DNA from: JAXMAO01 sp046350375
Lineage (GTDB): Bacteria > Planctomycetota > Phycisphaerae > UBA1845 > UTPLA1
Direction: 5' to 3'
NCBI GenBank assembly: GCA_046350375.1
Contig: JAXMAO010000012.1
Location: forward strand, 5,297 to 69,296
DNA: 64,000 bases
Both the position numbers and the translations under genes were made by a program. Positions 55,361-63,491 of the stretch are shown one piece after another (position 1 is the first letter of the stretch; every line of letters begins with the position of its first letter). A model generated the notes under the pieces. It was not told the origin of the DNA. It did no database searches and saw nothing but the letters and a program-made list of their open reading frames with translations.

Positions 55361-56785
55361 ATGTCGGTATCGCATTCCTGGCGGATGGCGCGCCTGCTGC
55401 TGATCGCCGGCGACGTGCTGACAGTCATCGCGACGTATGTCGTCGCCGACCTGCTGCGCACGTGGTGCTGGCTGCACAAGCCGTGGCCCGAGGTGCTGCC
55501 GGGGTTTGGCAGCGCGTTCGAGGTGCACTACTGGACGCTGGCGGTGCTGCCGGTGGCGTGGCCGGTGGTGTTGCGCAGCCTGGGCTGGTACGAGCGGCAG
55601 TGGCGCCGGCCGCAGTGGTACGTGAGCCGGGCGCTGCTGGGGGCGGCAGTATTGGGACTGATGCTGGCGGGGCTGGCGCTGTTTTTCCGGCGCGATGTGT
55701 TTCCCCGGCGGCAGGTAGTGCTGTTCACGGGGCTGCTGCCCGCAACCGCGCTCGTGGCGCGGGGAATAAGTGCGCTGGCGGCGCGGCGGCTGGCATCGCG
55801 CCGCGATCGGCACGTGCTGATTGTGGGTGCGGGCCGCGACGCGGTGCGACTGCGGCGCCTGCTGCGCAGCAACGGGCTGGGACGCAGCGCCGTGGTCGGC
55901 CACCTGAGCGTGCCCGGCGAGCGGCCGCGCGGTCCGCTGGCGACCGGCGCCGTGCTGGGTGACATCAGCGACCTGGCGGGATTACTGGACCGCGCGGTGG
56001 TCGACGAGGTCTATTTCGCGGTGCCGATCGACCGGCTGGCGCAGGTGCTTCCGGCGGTGCGCGGGTGTGAAGAGGTGGGTGTGCCGGCGCACGTGCTGGC
56101 CGAGTCGCCGCTGTGCCACACCGCGCCGGTGATGGAGGACGTGCACGGCATTCCGATGCTGGCCTATGCGCGGACGCGGCATGCCCCGGAGCTGCTGGCG
56201 ATCAAGCGGATTGTGGACCTGCTGCTGGCGACTGTCGGGATTGTCGTTAGCGGGCCGATAATGCTGGTATGCGCCGGTCTGATTCGCAGCAGCAGCCCCG
56301 GGCCGATTCTGTTTCGGCAGGAGCGCGTGGGTCTGAACGGCCGGCTGTTTCGGATGCTGAAGTTCCGCACGATGATGGCGGACGCCGATCGGCGGCTGGG
56401 AGAGGTGGCGCACCTGAACGAGTCGAGCGGGCCGGTGTTCAAGAGCCGGGTCGATCCGCGGGTGACGGCGCTGGGGGCGTGGCTGCGAAAGTACAGCATC
56501 GACGAGCTGCCGCAACTCTTCAATGTGCTGCGCGGCGACATGTCGATGGTCGGTCCGCGCCCGCCGATTCCGCAGGAAGTGGCGCAGTATGACCGGTGGC
56601 AGCGGCGGCGGCTGTCGATGCGCCCCGGGCTGACCTGCCTGTGGCAGATCCGCGGCCGGCATCGGGTGCCGTTCGACGAGTGGATGCGCCTGGATTTGGA
56701 GTACATTGACCACTGGTCTTTGGGGCTGGATTTGCGGATCATGTGCAGGACGATCGTGACGGTGCTCTCTGGAACGGGGGCCTAG
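55361..56785 (+). CDS. Polyprenyl-phosphate sugar-1-phosphate transferase (WcaJ/WbaP type)
   Basis: 474 aa; ATG 55361 is 9 bases after GAGG. Four N-terminal helices, a nucleotide-binding-like middle part (HVLIVGAGRDAVRLRRLLRS) and the C-terminal bacterial sugar transferase domain: IKRIVDLLLATVGIVVSGPI, GPILFRQERVGLNGRLFRML, KFRTMMADADRR, YSIDELPQLFNVLRGDMSMV, GPRPPIPQEVAQYD, RPGLTCLWQIRGRHRVPFDE. It loads the first sugar phosphate onto undecaprenyl phosphate to start capsule or exopolysaccharide synthesis. It stands apart from the glycan operon at 19.7-26.6 kb, but would fit the same pathway. A cyclophilin gene follows 28 bp later. Confidence 0.92.
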   Translation: MSVSHSWRMARLLLIAGDVLTVIATYVVADLLRTWCWLHKPWPEVLPGFGSAFEVHYWTLAVLPVAWPVVLRSLGWYERQWRRPQWYVSRALLGAAVLGLMLAGLALFFRRDVFPRRQVVLFTGLLPATALVARGISALAARRLASRRDRHVLIVGAGRDAVRLRRLLRSNGLGRSAVVGHLSVPGERPRGPLATGAVLGDISDLAGLLDRAVVDEVYFAVPIDRLAQVLPAVRGCEEVGVPAHVLAESPLCHTAPVMEDVHGIPMLAYARTRHAPELLAIKRIVDLLLATVGIVVSGPIMLVCAGLIRSSSPGPILFRQERVGLNGRLFRMLKFRTMMADADRRLGEVAHLNESSGPVFKSRVDPRVTALGAWLRKYSIDELPQLFNVLRGDMSMVGPRPPIPQEVAQYDRWQRRRLSMRPGLTCLWQIRGRHRVPFDEWMRLDLEYIDHWSLGLDLRIMCRTIVTVLSGTGA

Positions 56786-56812
56786 ATTGGTGTCGCGAGG
56801 GCAGAGGAGCAC

Positions 56813-57847
56813 ATGAGCCGACTGCTGTTGATGCTGGCGGGAATGATGGCGATGGCGCAGTCGCCGGACGCGGTGACCTCGCAGCCGGTGACCTCTGCGC
56901 CAGTGCGCGAGGCGGCGCCGCTGGCGGTGCTGCCGACGCTGGTGGAGTGTGAACTGCGGCTGGATCGCACGACGCTGTCGGTCGGCAGCCCGGTGATGGG
57001 TGAGTTCATCCTGCGGAACCGGACGCTCGACCCGGTGACGTTGCAGGTGCCGGCGACGGATGTGGCGCACGGCGATTTTCCGTTCGTGGGTCTGCCGCTC
57101 GAACACGTCTTTTCCGGCGATCGTTTTCGCTGCCTGCGGATCGTCGCCGAGGGGAACAACTCGCTAGGGGATCGCGTTGTGAACCGTCCAGACTACCCGG
57201 TGCCGATGCTGACGCTGGCGCCGCTGGCGTCGGTGGGGCTGCGGTTTGACCTGACGCGGTTCTATCCGGTGCTGCATCAGCAGGGCCGGTACGAGATCAC
57301 CTGGATGCCCTACGGCGGGGCGCTGTCGGCGGCGCCGGTGGTGCTTGAGGTCGTGACGCAGAAGATGGTGGTGATGGAGACCAGCCAGGGACGGTTGACG
57401 TTTCGGCTGCTGTACGACAAGGCCCCCAAGACGATCGCGAATTTCCTGGAGCTCGTCCGGGCGCGGTTTTACGACGGCAAGACCTTTCACCGCGTGGAGC
57501 CGAATTTCGCGATATCGGGCGGCTGCCCGCTAGGGAACGGGACGGGGCGTCGGCCGGACGGGCGGACGATCGCGGGCGAACTGAATGACACCCCGTTCAC
57601 GTTGGGTACGGTAGGGATGTCCCTCATCAAAGATGATCCAAACTCTGGTAGTTGCCAGTTCTTTGTCGCACTTGCACGGCATGAATTCCTGGATGGACAC
57701 TACACGGCGTTCGCTCAAATCGAGGGGCCCGAGTCTCTGGACACATTGCGAAAGATGTCAGATGTGCAGCTAGACACACAGGGGCGGCCGGTGCAGCCGT
57801 TGACGATTAAGTCGGCAGCCATCCTCGACGCACCAGTTTTGCGGTAG
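56813..57847 (+). CDS. Exported cyclophilin-type peptidyl-prolyl isomerase
   Basis: 344 aa. Signal peptide MSRLLLMLAGMMAMAQSPDA. Residues about 40-180 form a beta domain (LVECELRLDRTTLSVGSPVM, LRFDLTRFYPVLHQQGRYEI) unrelated to cyclophilin. The isomerase domain is about 185-340: KAPKTIANFLELVRARFYDG, KTFHRVEPNFAISGGCP (active-site Arg in FHRV), GTVGMSLIKDDPNSGSCQFF and GHYTAFAQIEGPESLD. It should speed folding of exported proteins in the periplasm. The last 200 bases of the gene are clearly lower in GC than the rest. Possibly cotranscribed with the sugar transferase. Confidence 0.88.
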   Translation: MSRLLLMLAGMMAMAQSPDAVTSQPVTSAPVREAAPLAVLPTLVECELRLDRTTLSVGSPVMGEFILRNRTLDPVTLQVPATDVAHGDFPFVGLPLEHVFSGDRFRCLRIVAEGNNSLGDRVVNRPDYPVPMLTLAPLASVGLRFDLTRFYPVLHQQGRYEITWMPYGGALSAAPVVLEVVTQKMVVMETSQGRLTFRLLYDKAPKTIANFLELVRARFYDGKTFHRVEPNFAISGGCPLGNGTGRRPDGRTIAGELNDTPFTLGTVGMSLIKDDPNSGSCQFFVALARHEFLDGHYTAFAQIEGPESLDTLRKMSDVQLDTQGRPVQPLTIKSAAILDAPVLR

Positions 57848-57988
57848 GAATTTTTCACCCCGGCGAGTGCGGTCAAAACCGTTTCAGTTGCGCGTGCGGC
57901 GCGACGATGGAGAATTAGCGCGCGGATCTGATACGGCAAGCGTCTGCGTGTTCGAGCTGCGCGAAATGCCGTCGGAGCGGCCAGACCC

Positions 57989-58327
57989 ATGAGTGATTCT
58001 GAAGAGCGCGGCGCGCCGCTGGTGAGCACGCTGGCAGGCGACCCCGAAATGGCGGACCTGCTGGAGATGTTTGTCGCGGAACTGCCGGATCGGGTGCGGG
58101 CGCTGCAGGCGGCGCTGGCGGCGTCCGACATGACGACGCTGCAGCGACTGGCCCACCAGTTGAAAGGCGCGGCGGGCGGGTACGGATTTCCGACGATCAC
58201 CGACGCGGCGCGGACGCTGGAGATGTCCGTGAAGGCACAGCGCAGCGTCGAGGAGCTGCGCAGGGATACGGCCGTTCTGGCCGACCTGTGTCAGCGGGCG
58301 CGATCCGCGGTCACCGGCGACAAATAG
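57989..58327 (+). CDS. HPt (histidine phosphotransfer) domain protein
   Basis: 112 aa, a stand-alone four-helix HPt domain. The phosphorylated residue is His56 in RLAHQLKGAAGGYGF, the diagnostic HxLKGxxxxxG pattern. LLEMFVAELPDRVRALQAAL is the preceding helix. HPt proteins pass phosphate between hybrid kinases and response regulators. No kinase or regulator is adjacent; the CheY-like protein at 45463-45867 is a conceivable partner but there is no linkage evidence. Confidence 0.88.
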   Translation: MSDSEERGAPLVSTLAGDPEMADLLEMFVAELPDRVRALQAALAASDMTTLQRLAHQLKGAAGGYGFPTITDAARTLEMSVKAQRSVEELRRDTAVLADLCQRARSAVTGDK

Positions 58328-58452
58328 ACCCATTCATCTGAAAATCGGCGTCGTTGGGGACGGGACGGCGCGCGCCTGGAGCGGCTGGCCGGTCGGGGGC
58401 GCAGAACTCCACGCGGCGGCGGGCGTGCTTGCGGGGGTTCCGCGGGCTGCCG

Positions 58453-58458
58453 TAGAAT
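58453..58458 (+). promoter_or_regulatory. Likely -10 box of the citrate synthase gene
   Basis: TAGAAT about 76 bp before the ATG at 58534, an AT island in GC-rich DNA. Confidence 0.35.
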
Positions 58459-58533
58459 CGCGCGTTCCGCGCACGGCGAAGCCTGGCGATGGCGACTCGG
58501 CCGGGCCGATCGGCGCGGCGCGAGGGTTCTGCC

Positions 58534-59661
58534 ATGACGACGATTCCCGCCAGTTTCAAGCCCGGGCTCGAGGAGGTCGTGGCCGGCTACACGGCCGTGT
58601 GCGAGGTCGAGCAGACCGGGCTCAGCTACCGCGGCTATGAGATTTCAGACCTGGCGGCGCATGCGACGTTCGACGAAGTGGCGCACCTGCTTCTGCACGG
58701 GGAGCTGCCGAACCGCGCGCAGCTGGCGGCGTTCCGGGCGCGGGTGCAGGCGGCGATGGCGCTGCCGCCGGCGGTCGCGCGGGTGATTGGAGAGTTGCCG
58801 CGCGACACGGTTCCGATGGACGTGATGCGGACGGTGGCGTCGCTGTGCGGCCATTTCGACCCCGAGGCGGGGGACGATTCGCGGGCGGCGAACGTTCGCC
58901 GGGCGGAGCGGCTGTTGGGGCAGATGGGGGCGGGAGTGGCGGCGTGGGCGCGGCGAATGTCGAACGTGCCGGTGGTGGCGATCGACCCGGAGGCGACGCA
59001 CGGCGCGAACCTGCTGGGGCAGATTCTGGGTTGCCGGCCGGATGCGCTGGCGGCGCGGGTGTTTGACGTGACGCTGACGCTGTATGCGGAGCACGAGTTC
59101 AACGCGTCGACGTTTACGGCGCGGGTGATCGCATCGACGCTGGCGGACATGTATGGCGCGGTGACCGGGGCAATCGCGGCGCTGAAGGGGCCGCTGCATG
59201 GCGGCGCCAACGAAGCGGCGATGCACATGTTCCAGGAGATCGGCGCCGTCGACAACGTGGAGCCGTGGTTCCGGCGGGCGCTGGCCGAGAAGCGGAAGAT
59301 CATGGGATTCGGACACCGGGTGTACAAGCACGGGGATCACCGCGCGGGCATCCTGCGCGAGCACTCGATCGAGCTGGCGAAGGTGACCGGGCAGCGGCAC
59401 TGGGTGGACATTTCGGACAAACTGGCCGCGCTGATGCTGAAGGAAAAGAAGATCCATCCGAACCTCGACTACCCGGCGTCGCAGACCTATTTCCAGATGG
59501 GCATTCCGATTCCGCTGTACACGCCGATTTTCGTCGCGAGCCGGGTGTCGGGCTGGTGCGCGCACGTGATCGAGCAGCACGACAACAACCGCATCTATCG
59601 GCCGCGGAGCGGCTATACCGGCCCGGGTCGTCGGACAGTGGTTCCGATCGAGCGGCGGTAG
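58534..59661 (+). CDS. gltA: Citrate synthase (citrate/2-methylcitrate synthase type)
   Basis: 375 aa, the size of the short Gram-positive/archaeal type. It condenses acetyl-CoA with oxaloacetate at the entry to the TCA cycle. Catalytic residues: His in GPLHGGANEAAM, His in IMGFGHRVYKHGDHRA and Asp in HPNLDYPASQTYFQ. VCEVEQTGLSYRGYEISDLA is the conserved N-terminal stretch. ATG 58534 follows GAGGG at 8 bases. The short type also includes 2-methylcitrate synthases; with no prp genes nearby the citrate role is more likely. Confidence 0.93.
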   Translation: MTTIPASFKPGLEEVVAGYTAVCEVEQTGLSYRGYEISDLAAHATFDEVAHLLLHGELPNRAQLAAFRARVQAAMALPPAVARVIGELPRDTVPMDVMRTVASLCGHFDPEAGDDSRAANVRRAERLLGQMGAGVAAWARRMSNVPVVAIDPEATHGANLLGQILGCRPDALAARVFDVTLTLYAEHEFNASTFTARVIASTLADMYGAVTGAIAALKGPLHGGANEAAMHMFQEIGAVDNVEPWFRRALAEKRKIMGFGHRVYKHGDHRAGILREHSIELAKVTGQRHWVDISDKLAALMLKEKKIHPNLDYPASQTYFQMGIPIPLYTPIFVASRVSGWCAHVIEQHDNNRIYRPRSGYTGPGRRTVVPIERR

Positions 59662-59757
59662 GCCGGTCGCGCTGGGCCGCGGCGCGTGACGGGCGAAACG
59701 TGGGCCGTGCCACAGGTCTTGACCGCGGCAGCGGCGGCGGCTCCAATGACGACAGTC

Positions 59758-59829
59758 GCCGATGTAGCTCAACGGTAGAGCACGGCTTTCGTAAAGCCGG
59801 GGTTATGGGTTCAAATCCCATCATCGGCT
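59758..59829 (+). tRNA. tRNA-Thr (anticodon CGT)
   Basis: Complete cloverleaf of 72 nt: acceptor GCCGATG/CATCGGC with discriminator T, D arm GCTC/GAGC, anticodon stem CGGCT/AGCCG with loop TTCGTAA (anticodon CGT reading ACG), variable GGGTT, T arm ATGGG-TTCAAAT-CCCAT. CCA is not encoded. It stands alone and is followed at once by a terminator. Confidence 0.97.
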
Positions 59830-59833
59830 GTCG

Positions 59834-59862
59834 GCCTCGCGCGGAACGGCGCGAGGCTTTTT
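59834..59862 (+). terminator. Rho-independent terminator after tRNA-Thr
   Basis: GCCTCGCGC (59834-59842) pairs perfectly with GCGCGAGGC (59849-59857) over a 6-nt loop, followed by TTTTT (59858-59862). It starts five bases after the tRNA. Confidence 0.9.
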
Positions 59863-59950
59863 CATTGCGCGGCAGAGGGTTGCGGACAATCCGCGCGGCC
59901 GGGGGAGAATCGTGTTGACAGGGAGGTTGCCGGCGCGGCAAGATGCCGGG

Positions 59951-60144
59951 CGTCGGTGATCCGCCGGATGCGGATCAAACAGGGAATTCCGGTGCGATTC
60001 CGGAGCGGCCCCGCCGCTGTAATCGGGAACGAACGCTGCACCGAGCCATTGGCCGCCGAGCGCGGCTGAGAAGGCGCAGCCAGTAGGCGAGACTGGCCCG
60101 AATGGGCCGGACTCGACGCCCGAGAGCCAGAAGACCTACCGACG
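59951..60144 (+). ncRNA. Cobalamin (B12) riboswitch
   Basis: P1 is closed by CGTCGGT (59951-59957) and ACCGACG (60138-60144). Conserved blocks are in order: AACAGGGAA, CCGGTGCGATTCCGG, GCGGCCCCGCCGCTGTAA, a B12-box-like GCCATTGG at 60045, GAGAAGGCGCAGCCAGTAGG and GAGCCAGAAGACCTACC. It binds adenosylcobalamin or a related form and usually lowers expression of B12 genes when the vitamin is plentiful. The gene downstream makes adenosylcobalamin, so the logic fits. About 240 nt separate it from the start codon; the expression platform there is not clear to me, though a short T run occurs at 60151-60155. Confidence 0.93.
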
Positions 60145-60385
60145 GAGATCTTTTTCGCGTGCCCCCGAGGGCGGGGTGGCGTGATGGCAACTCCAATCGT
60201 TCCGACGCACAACTTGCCTGGTATCTGGTGCGGTCGCCGCTGCGCGACGGCACTGCGCGGAACGCAACCCGGAGCTCCGCCGCGCCGACCGCACGAGGAC
60301 ACGGCCGGCTGAACCGCAGCCGGCTTCTGGACGCCGCATGCCGCCGCCCGGAGGGGATCGGCGGCTGCGCGTCCGGAGCCTCCGC

Positions 60386-60949
60386 ATGCCGCGCCTGACG
60401 CGCATCTACACCCGCACCGGCGACGACGGCACAACCGCGCTGGGCAGCGGTGCGCGCGTCGGCAAGGACGACCTGCGGATCGACACCTACGGAACCGTGG
60501 ACGAGCTGAACGCCGTCCTGGGATGCGTGGCCGCGGCCGGACTTGATGCCGACCTGCGGCCCATCGTCGCGACCGTGCAGAACGAGCTGTTTCATCTCGG
60601 CTGTGATCTGTGCTTTCCGGAGGAAAAGAAGGGGCGGAACTCGGTTCCGCGGATCGAGCGGCGACAGGTCGAGGCGCTCGAACAGTTGATGGATCGGCTG
60701 ACCGAGCGCCTCGGCCCGCTCGAGAATTTCATTCTGCCCGGCGGTTCGGCCGCCGGGGCGCACCTGCATCTGGCGCGGTGCGTCTGCCGGCGGGCCGAGC
60801 GGCTGGCGGTGGCGCTGCAGCGGCGCGAGCCGATCGGCGAGTGCGTGCTGATCTATCTGAACCGGCTGTCGGACGCACTGTTTGTGATGGCCCGCTATGA
60901 GAACCTGCGGGCCGGCGTAGCGGACGTGTGCTGGAATTCGCGCGCCTAG
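60386..60949 (+). CDS. Cob(I)alamin adenosyltransferase, PduO type
   Basis: 187 aa; ATG 60386 lies 9 bases after GGAG. It transfers the adenosyl group of ATP to cob(I)alamin, giving adenosylcobalamin. Motifs: RIYTRTGDDGTTALGSGARV at the N-terminus (ATP binding), RIDTYGTVDELNAVLGC, VQNELFHLGCDL, FILPGGSAAGAHLHLARCVC, RRAERLAV and LNRLSDALFVMARYEN. Controlled by the cobalamin riboswitch upstream. Its presence implies B12-dependent enzymes elsewhere in the genome; none is in this window. Confidence 0.94.
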   Translation: MPRLTRIYTRTGDDGTTALGSGARVGKDDLRIDTYGTVDELNAVLGCVAAAGLDADLRPIVATVQNELFHLGCDLCFPEEKKGRNSVPRIERRQVEALEQLMDRLTERLGPLENFILPGGSAAGAHLHLARCVCRRAERLAVALQRREPIGECVLIYLNRLSDALFVMARYENLRAGVADVCWNSRA

Positions 60950-60985
60950 CGCGCGCGAGGGTTTGGACAGGAAGGGAGAGAGGCG

Positions 60986-61828
60986 ATGAACGCGTGGAAT
61001 GGACGCGGGTGTGGAGGGTTCGCGCTGACCATGGGTGTAATCCTGGGAATCTTCGCCAGCGCGCGGGCGGCCGACCCGTGGGCCGACGGCGTGACGGGCT
61101 ATTCGCCGGGAAGCACGCCCGTCGCGGGCTACACGACGGCGGGCGTCGCACTGGGCGAGCCGGCCCGCTACACGGCCGATCCGCTGTTTCCGTCGGTGGT
61201 GTCGATGTTCAGCCCGGCGTTCGGCACGGATCAGATCGTGAGCGTCGGCGAAGGCGGACAGTTGACGCTGCGGTTCGACGAGCCGGTTGTAGACAATCCG
61301 GCCAATCCGTTTGGCGTCGATCTGATCGTGTTCGGGAACTCCGGCTTCATCGACTTCAACTTTCCGCTGGGCCAGCAGGGCGGCAGCGCCGGGCTGTTCG
61401 GAAACGATGTCGTGACGATTGAGTTATCAGCCGACGGCTCGTCATTTGTAAGCCTGGGCAGCATCAGCCTGGGGCTCTTTCCGACGCAGGGCTGGCTGGA
61501 CGTCGGGCCGTTCGACGCCGCGCCGGGAGTGGCGCCCAGCAACTTCCGCCAGCCGGTCGATCCGTCGTTCACGCTGTCGAGCTTCAACGGTCTGAGCTAC
61601 GCGCAGTCGCTGGCGCTCTACAACGGGTCGGGCGGCGGGACGCCCATCGACCTGGCGGGCAGCGGGCTGCCGGCGATTTCGTACATCCGCATCAGCGTGC
61701 CGGACGACGGGAACCCGGGCACGTCGCGCCACGCCGAGATCGACGCGGTGTCGACCGTTCCCGAGCCGGCGAGCGCGGCGCTGCTGCTTCTTGCGGCGCT
61801 GGCGCGGCCGCGACGGCGCGGAGCGTGA
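60986..61828 (+). CDS. PEP-CTERM secreted protein
   Basis: 280 aa. Signal peptide LTMGVILGIFASARA. The central part is beta-rich (LTLRFDEPVVDNPANPFGVD, VTIELSADGSSFVSLGSISL, YIRISVPDDGNPGTSRHAEI), like cell-surface proteins with LTD-type or discoidin-like folds. The C-terminus VPEPASAALLLLAALARPRR is a standard PEP-CTERM sorting signal: VPEP, hydrophobic helix, Arg cluster. An exosortase should process it and attach or release it with exopolysaccharide. No exosortase is in the window. The next gene starts three bases after its stop. Confidence 0.88.
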   Translation: MNAWNGRGCGGFALTMGVILGIFASARAADPWADGVTGYSPGSTPVAGYTTAGVALGEPARYTADPLFPSVVSMFSPAFGTDQIVSVGEGGQLTLRFDEPVVDNPANPFGVDLIVFGNSGFIDFNFPLGQQGGSAGLFGNDVVTIELSADGSSFVSLGSISLGLFPTQGWLDVGPFDAAPGVAPSNFRQPVDPSFTLSSFNGLSYAQSLALYNGSGGGTPIDLAGSGLPAISYIRISVPDDGNPGTSRHAEIDAVSTVPEPASAALLLLAALARPRRRGA

Positions 61829-61831
61829 CGC

Positions 61832-63388
61832 GTGGGGGCACGAACGCGGACAGAGAGGCCGTGCAGAATCGGTCGCTGCGCCGCGGCGCTGCTGGCGACC
61901 GCTGCGCTGACGCTGGCGCGGCCCGAGCCTGCGGCAGCGCAGACCGACTGGCCACTGCTGGCGGCGGATTCGCGGCGGACGTCGCAGGCGCTGACGGCAC
62001 CGATTGAGCTGACGGCGCGGCTGTGGCTGGCGAACGTGGCCGGCGGTTCGCCGCTGGTTTCGGAAGGGCCGACCACTCCCGTGGTCTGGAACGGGCGGGT
62101 GTACACGGTGGCGCGGCACTTCACCGGCGCGAGCTACACGCACGAGAAGATCGTGGCGTGGGACGCCGCGACCGGGCAGTACCTGTGGCAGTTCCTCGCG
62201 CCGCGCGGCGACGATCCGTTCCCGTTCGATTCGTGGGCGGCGCCGGCGATCGACCGGCAGGCCGGCCGGCTCTACTTCGGCGTGTTCAAGACGCTCTACG
62301 CGATCGACGCGGCGGATGGATCGCAGGCCTGGTCGCGGCCGTTTGTGCGACGGCTGGTGAACAGCTCGCCGGCGTTTGACGACGACGCCCATCCGTCGCG
62401 CTGCCTGATCGGCGATTACGACCCGTTCGGCGCGGCGTCGGAGCTGCACTGCGTGAACGTCGCGCCGTTCGACGGCGGGTCGAACCCGTATCGGCCGGGC
62501 GAAGTGGTGTGGAGCGAGCCGATTGGCGGCGCCAGCGGGCCGACGCCGGCGGTCGCCGACGGCGTGGCGTACGTGGCGTCGGCGGCGGGGTTTTCCGGCT
62601 TTCCGGATGAGGGCTTCGTCTGGGCGTTCGACATCGGCGCGCCGGCCGGGCAGCGGCTGCTGTGGAGCACTGCGGTGGGCGAGGGATTCTTCGGCGGGCT
62701 GGCGGTCAGCGGCGATGCGCTGTTTGCCGCCAGCTACGACTTCGACGGCGGGGCCGACAACTCGACGCTGGTGAAGCTGGCGCGGGCCGACGGCGCGGTG
62801 CGCTGGACGATTCCGGCGGAGCGGACCAGCTCGACTCCGATTGTGAGCGGCGACCTGGTGCTGCTGTCGGGCGGAATCAACGGGTTCGGCTCGGCGCCGA
62901 AGGTCGAGGCGTTTCGCGACCTGGGCGGCTCGGCGGTGAAACTGTGGGACACCTACGCCGACACCGGCGGCGCGCTGGTGGTCGGCGGCTGGACGCATCA
63001 GCCGGTGCTGGCCGGACAGACGCTTTTCGCGGGTCGGCTGCCGGCGGCGGGCGGGGCGGCGCCGTACACCGACATCTACCTGCTGGACGTGTCGCGTACG
63101 CCGACCGACGCCGGGTTCGTCGTGCAGCACGTGGCAGGCGTGGGCAGCAGCCCGGCGGTGGCGAACGGGCGGCTCTATTCGCTCGGGCCTGCCGGGGTGC
63201 AGTGCTGGGCGGCGTGCGGCGATTACAGCGGCGACGGGCGTCGCGACGGTCGCGATGTGCAGGGATTCATGGCCGCGCTGCTGGGCGGGATGCCGACCGC
63301 GGCGGAAATCGCGCTGGGCGATCTGAACGGGAACATGGTGCTGGATGCGGGCGATGCGGCGCTGCTGGCCGACAAGCTGGTGCACTAG
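61832..63388 (+). CDS. PQQ-like beta-propeller protein with C-terminal dockerin-like repeats
   Basis: 518 aa from GTG 61832, with GGAG at a suitable distance and only 3 bp after the PEP-CTERM gene, so cotranscribed. Signal peptide CAAALLATAALTLARPEPAA. The propeller has repeated Trp-containing blades (VVWNGRVYTVAR, IVAWDAATGQYLWQFLAP, LYAIDAADGSQAWSRPF, VKLARADGAVRWTIPAE, SSPAVANGRLYSLG). The end holds GDYSGDGRRDGRDVQGFMAA and GDLNGNMVLDAGDAALLADK, a dockerin-like calcium pair. No haem motif and no obvious quinoprotein ligands, so it is more likely a binding than a dehydrogenase propeller. Confidence 0.87.
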   Translation: MGARTRTERPCRIGRCAAALLATAALTLARPEPAAAQTDWPLLAADSRRTSQALTAPIELTARLWLANVAGGSPLVSEGPTTPVVWNGRVYTVARHFTGASYTHEKIVAWDAATGQYLWQFLAPRGDDPFPFDSWAAPAIDRQAGRLYFGVFKTLYAIDAADGSQAWSRPFVRRLVNSSPAFDDDAHPSRCLIGDYDPFGAASELHCVNVAPFDGGSNPYRPGEVVWSEPIGGASGPTPAVADGVAYVASAAGFSGFPDEGFVWAFDIGAPAGQRLLWSTAVGEGFFGGLAVSGDALFAASYDFDGGADNSTLVKLARADGAVRWTIPAERTSSTPIVSGDLVLLSGGINGFGSAPKVEAFRDLGGSAVKLWDTYADTGGALVVGGWTHQPVLAGQTLFAGRLPAAGGAAPYTDIYLLDVSRTPTDAGFVVQHVAGVGSSPAVANGRLYSLGPAGVQCWAACGDYSGDGRRDGRDVQGFMAALLGGMPTAAEIALGDLNGNMVLDAGDAALLADKLVH

Positions 63389-63451
63389 GGCTGCGTCACA
63401 CTCGACTCTTCGGGTCGGGGTTCGACCAGGCGCTGCCGTGACGCTGCCGCG

Positions 63452-63473
63452 GGGCAAAGCTGGAACTTTGCCC
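63452..63473 (+). repeat. Short inverted repeat between propeller and pseudopilin genes
   Basis: GGGCAAAG (63452-63459) and CTTTGCCC (63466-63473) flank CTGGAA. No T tract follows, so a terminator is not assured; it could be a weak attenuator or processing hairpin. Confidence 0.35.
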
Positions 63474-63491
63474 TACCCGAAGGAAAGACCG

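Noticed and set aside
60102..60398. Short open frame between the cobalamin riboswitch and the adenosyltransferase gene
   Set aside because: It begins inside the aptamer, has Arg/Ser-rich low-complexity sequence and no ribosome-binding site.
61832..63388. PQQ-dependent dehydrogenase
   Set aside because: Propeller repeats are present, but there is no haem motif and I cannot see the quinone and calcium ligands expected for such enzymes.
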